Source: Aliiroseovarius sediminilitoris
GTDB taxonomy: Bacteria > Pseudomonadota > Alphaproteobacteria > Rhodobacterales > Rhodobacteraceae
DNA: 64,000 bases
Direction of reading: 5' to 3'
Assembly: GCF_900109955.1 (NCBI RefSeq)
Contig: NZ_FOJB01000001.1
Coordinates: 1,116,001 to 1,180,000 of the forward strand
Shown here: in pieces, positions 61,749-64,000 of the stretch
How positions within the stretch are numbered: the first letter of the stretch is position 1
Layout of the letters: each line of letters opens with the position of its first letter
The notes under the pieces: model-generated
Told to the model about the DNA's origin: nothing
The model's database searches: none
What the model saw: only the letters and a program-made list of their open reading frames with translations
Made by a program: the position numbers and the translations under genes

Positions 61749-61903
61749 TGCTTGGTTCGCCTTGAATTGAGCACGACATAAAATTACAAAAAATGGCTAA
61801 ACGTTGTTGCATTCTTGCGAGGCGATACGTAATGCTGCACGAGCAGCCGCATTTCTGCATCGCGGCAACAGAATCGGATAACGCGCAACAGAAGGAGGCC
61901 CCG

Positions 61904-63193
61904 ATGGCTTTGGATACTCAACCCAGCATCGCAGATTACGATGCCCCGAAGAAGGACCTGTACGAGATCGGTGAGATGCCGCCGCTCGGGTATGTGCCCA
62001 AGCAGATGTATGCATGGGCCATCCGCCGTGAACGCCATGGCGAACCGGACAAATCGTTTCAGGTTGAAGTTGTCGATACTCCGGTATTGGACAGCCACGA
62101 GGTGCTCGTCCTCGTGATGGCCGCTGGCGTGAACTATAACGGTGTTTGGGCCGGTCTTGGTGTCCCGATCTCCCCGTTTGATGGCCACGGCGCGGATTAT
62201 CACATCGCCGGGTCGGATGCTTCGGGTATCGTCTGGGCGGTTGGCGACAAGGTGAAAAGCTGGAAAGTGGGCGACGAAGTTGTCATCCATTGCAACCAGG
62301 ATGACGGCGACGACGAAGAGTGTAACGGCGGCGATCCGATGTTTTCACCCTCGCAGCGGATTTGGGGATACGAAACCCCCGACGGGTCTTTCGCGCAGTT
62401 CACCAACGTGCAGGCACAACAGCTTTTGCCGCGTCCCAAGCACCTGACTTGGGAAGAAAGCGCCTGCTATACGCTGACCTTGGCCACTGCCTATCGGATG
62501 TTGTTCGGTCACGCACCGCATGAACTGAAACCCGGCCAGAACGTGCTGGTCTGGGGTGCCTCTGGTGGTCTGGGATCGTTTGCGATCCAGTTGATTAATG
62601 CTGCGGGTGCGAATGCGGTTGGCGTGATCTCGGATGAAGACAAACGCGAGTTCGTCATGTCACTTGGCGCAAAAGGCGTCATCAACCGCAAGGATTTCAA
62701 TTGCTGGGGACAACTGCCCACCGTGAACACACCCGAATATGCGGCGTGGTTCAAGGAAGTGCGAAAGTTCGGCAAAGCCATTTGGGATATCACCGGCAAG
62801 GGCAACAACGTGGATATGGTGTTCGAACACCCTGGTGAAGCCACGTTTCCGGTGTCGACCTTCGTCTGCAAAAAGGGCGGTATGGTCGTGATCTGCGCCG
62901 GCACCACCGGGTTCAACTGCACCTTTGATGTGCGGTATCTGTGGATGCACCAAAAGCGCATCCAAGGCAGCCACTTTGCGCATCTGAAGCAAGCGGCCTC
63001 GGCCAACCGCATGATGATTGAGCGTCGAATCGACCCCTGCATGTCCGAAGTCTTCCCATGGGAAGATATTCCGGACGCACATATGAAAATGTTGCGCAAT
63101 CAACACAAGCCCGGCAACATGGCGGTCCTGGTTCAGGCACCGAAGACCGGTCTGCGCACTTTTGAAGACGCTCTTGAGGCCGGCCCGAAATAA
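61904..63193 (+). CDS. ccr: crotonyl-CoA carboxylase/reductase
   Basis: Ccr makes (2S)-ethylmalonyl-CoA by reductive carboxylation of crotonyl-CoA with NADPH, the signature step of the ethylmalonyl-CoA pathway. The 429-residue protein is an MDR-type enzyme. It has the family start SIADYDAPKKDLYEIGE, RIWGYETPDGSFAQF near residue 150 and the nucleotide motif LVWGASGGLGSFAIQLINAA. The characteristic FEHPGEATFPVSTFVCKKGG and the end GLRTFEDALEAGPK are also present. GAAGGAGG lies 7 bp upstream of the ATG at 61904. A strong terminator follows. Confidence 0.97.
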   Translation: MALDTQPSIADYDAPKKDLYEIGEMPPLGYVPKQMYAWAIRRERHGEPDKSFQVEVVDTPVLDSHEVLVLVMAAGVNYNGVWAGLGVPISPFDGHGADYHIAGSDASGIVWAVGDKVKSWKVGDEVVIHCNQDDGDDEECNGGDPMFSPSQRIWGYETPDGSFAQFTNVQAQQLLPRPKHLTWEESACYTLTLATAYRMLFGHAPHELKPGQNVLVWGASGGLGSFAIQLINAAGANAVGVISDEDKREFVMSLGAKGVINRKDFNCWGQLPTVNTPEYAAWFKEVRKFGKAIWDITGKGNNVDMVFEHPGEATFPVSTFVCKKGGMVVICAGTTGFNCTFDVRYLWMHQKRIQGSHFAHLKQAASANRMMIERRIDPCMSEVFPWEDIPDAHMKMLRNQHKPGNMAVLVQAPKTGLRTFEDALEAGPK

Positions 63194-63216
63194 ACCCAAA
63201 ACCAACTGAAATTCAG

Positions 63217-63248
63217 CCCTCCGTCCGATCTGGGCGGAGGGTTTTTTT
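63217..63248 (+). terminator. intrinsic terminator after ccr
   Basis: A 10-bp stem (63217-63226 with 63232-63241, one G-T pair, 5-base loop) is followed by seven T's (63242-63248). It begins 24 bp after the ccr stop. Confidence 0.92.
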
Positions 63249-63351
63249 GTCGAATTTTGAAACACTTCACATGTTAGATTTGCGAATCACCTACTCTTAA
63301 AGCTGACCCACTGGTCGGTTTATTCAAAGAACAATATGTTACGTGTTTCAT

Positions 63352-63371
63352 CCTCCCCATTTATGGGGAGG
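63352..63371 (+). promoter_or_regulatory. perfect palindrome covering a ribosome binding site
   Basis: A perfect 20-bp palindrome (left arm CCTCCCCAT, right arm ATGGGGAGG) is centred on 63361-63362. Its right arm contains GGGGAGG, the Shine-Dalgarno for the gene starting at 63380. As RNA it would form an 8-bp GC-rich hairpin with a 4-base loop that hides the ribosome binding site. As DNA it could be an operator. Confidence 0.7.
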
Positions 63372-63379
63372 TTAAATGG

Positions 63380-63661
63380 GTGAATACCGAAATGAGAAAA
63401 CACATGCGAAGGTTGATTTCCCAACTTGCGAGATCGAGGCTTTACATGTCTGATGAATGGATCATTGATGTTCTTACTGACCTGAAGGCCTACGCGGTTA
63501 AAAATGGTTTGAACGTCACGGCCGACCAGCTTGATGACGCGCGACTGATTGCCATGACAGAAATCGCCTCCGCCTCACGTCAAGAGACGGAGAACGCGCG
63601 CGAATATGAAAAACCGGTTGGAAGACCTTGTCTCTACGTTGCAGGCGGCGAGCTCGCTTGA
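63380..63661 (+). CDS. small hypothetical protein overlapping a luxR gene
   Basis: This 93-residue helical protein starts at GTG 63380, with GGGGAGG 9 bp upstream. The N-terminus is basic (MRKHMRRLISQLARSRLYMS), and the middle (WIIDVLTDLKAYAVKNGLNV) is a leucine-rich helix. No family is recognised. Its last 56 bp overlap the luxR-type gene in another frame. It may be a small partner of the LuxR regulator. An ATG at 63392 is an alternative start. Confidence 0.65.
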   Translation: MNTEMRKHMRRLISQLARSRLYMSDEWIIDVLTDLKAYAVKNGLNVTADQLDDARLIAMTEIASASRQETENAREYEKPVGRPCLYVAGGELA

Positions 63662-64000
63662 AGACCTGCAAGCCGTAACCGAGGCTCTGCGGGACCACTA
63701 TGACGTTTCGCATACGGTTTATCATTGGGTTAATTCCGTTGGTGAAAGGTTCGGCGCGGGCACTTACAGCGCCGAGTGGGTTGATCGCTATCTTGAAAAA
63801 GATTACTTGCGTATCGACCCGGTTATTTTCGGTTGTTTTCAAAGATTTACACCGGTCATCTGGAAGTCGCTCGACTGGTCGTCGAAGGCGGCGCGGGAGA
63901 TGTTTCAGGATGCCATGAACTATGGTTTGGGCAACCAGGGATTTACCATTCCGATACGTGGTCCCAACGGGCAATTCGCTCTGTTTACCATGAACGCGAC
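63606..64000 (+). CDS. LuxR-family quorum-sensing regulator, autoinducer-binding domain (truncated by window end)
   Basis: Partial gene: 131 codons are visible before the window ends. The sequence is an N-terminal autoinducer-binding domain, with the hallmark Trp and Tyr in AEWVDRYLEKDYLRIDPVIF (including the Asp-Pro pair that contacts the acyl-homoserine lactone), a Trp in TPVIWKSLDWSSKAAREMF, and the Gly-rich NYGLGNQGFTIPIRGPNG. The helix-turn-helix domain is expected past the edge. The gene begins at ATG 63606 inside the end of the upstream small gene. No luxI is visible in the window. Confidence 0.85.
   Translation, partial: MKNRLEDLVSTLQAASSLEDLQAVTEALRDHYDVSHTVYHWVNSVGERFGAGTYSAEWVDRYLEKDYLRIDPVIFGCFQRFTPVIWKSLDWSSKAAREMFQDAMNYGLGNQGFTIPIRGPNGQFALFTMNA

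Noticed and set aside
63352-63371. The palindrome as a classic lux box
   Set aside because: Known lux boxes have CT-N12-AG spacing; here the spacing is N14, and the site overlaps the ribosome binding site, so I list it as a hairpin or unspecified operator.
1-64000. CRISPR arrays, rRNA genes or insertion sequences
   Set aside because: I saw no regularly spaced repeats, no rRNA sequence and no transposase-like protein in any frame.

Overview
The window reads as one contig of a marine alphaproteobacterium of the Roseobacter/Rhodobacterales type. The reasons are the gene content (ethylmalonyl-CoA pathway genes ccr and ecm, DUF6280, a DUF2497/PopZ-like protein, an alphaproteobacterial protein-isoaspartate methyltransferase next to tolC, Lrp-controlled putA), the GC-rich codon use and the densely packed genes. 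No database search was possible, so the taxonomic call rests on recognising protein families.

Positions 1 to about 22,310 look like one end of an integrative and conjugative element. A leftward operon (11079 to 230) encodes a nearly complete VirB type IV secretion system in the order hypothetical, virB1, virB2, virB3, virB4, VirB7-like lipoprotein, a VirB5-like protein carrying a lytic transglycosylase domain, virB5, virB8, virB9, virB10, virB11, a DUF4177 protein and virB6. The coupling protein (VirD4) and relaxase are not in the window and may lie beyond position 1. Next comes a metabolic module (11751 to 19000): a leftward operon for a three-subunit FAD/[2Fe-2S] amine dehydrogenase of the octopine/nopaline oxidase or D-hydroxyproline dehydrogenase type, a complete polar amino-acid/opine ABC importer and a RidA-family imine deaminase, with a divergent LysR regulator. 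Small control genes follow (XRE regulator, two divergent ribbon-helix-helix proteins with palindromic operators, hypotheticals). Last is a tyrosine recombinase whose gene ends about 70 bp from the 3' end of a tRNA-Cys gene, the presumed attachment site.

From 22,583 on the content is ordinary chromosome: isoaspartate methyltransferase, TolC, PopZ-like protein, cobQ, efp, an RluE-type pseudouridine synthase, YgfZ, an MsbA-like exporter, a tyrosine phosphatase, two aminotransferases, valS, a HAF-repeat outer-membrane barrel, an Lrp/ornithine decarboxylase pair, metF with a divergent LysR regulator, inositol monophosphatase, a rhomboid protease, putA with a divergent Lrp regulator, tRNA-Leu, ychF, trpA, purine nucleoside phosphorylase and others.

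The right end (58,101 to 63,193) carries ecm and ccr of the ethylmalonyl-CoA pathway with an acyltransferase between them. The window closes on a small gene whose ribosome binding site lies in a perfect palindrome, overlapping a truncated LuxR-type quorum-sensing regulator. The most interesting items are the VirB5-transglycosylase chimera, the opine-type catabolic module beside a Ti-like secretion system, and the hairpin-controlled small gene in front of the LuxR regulator.
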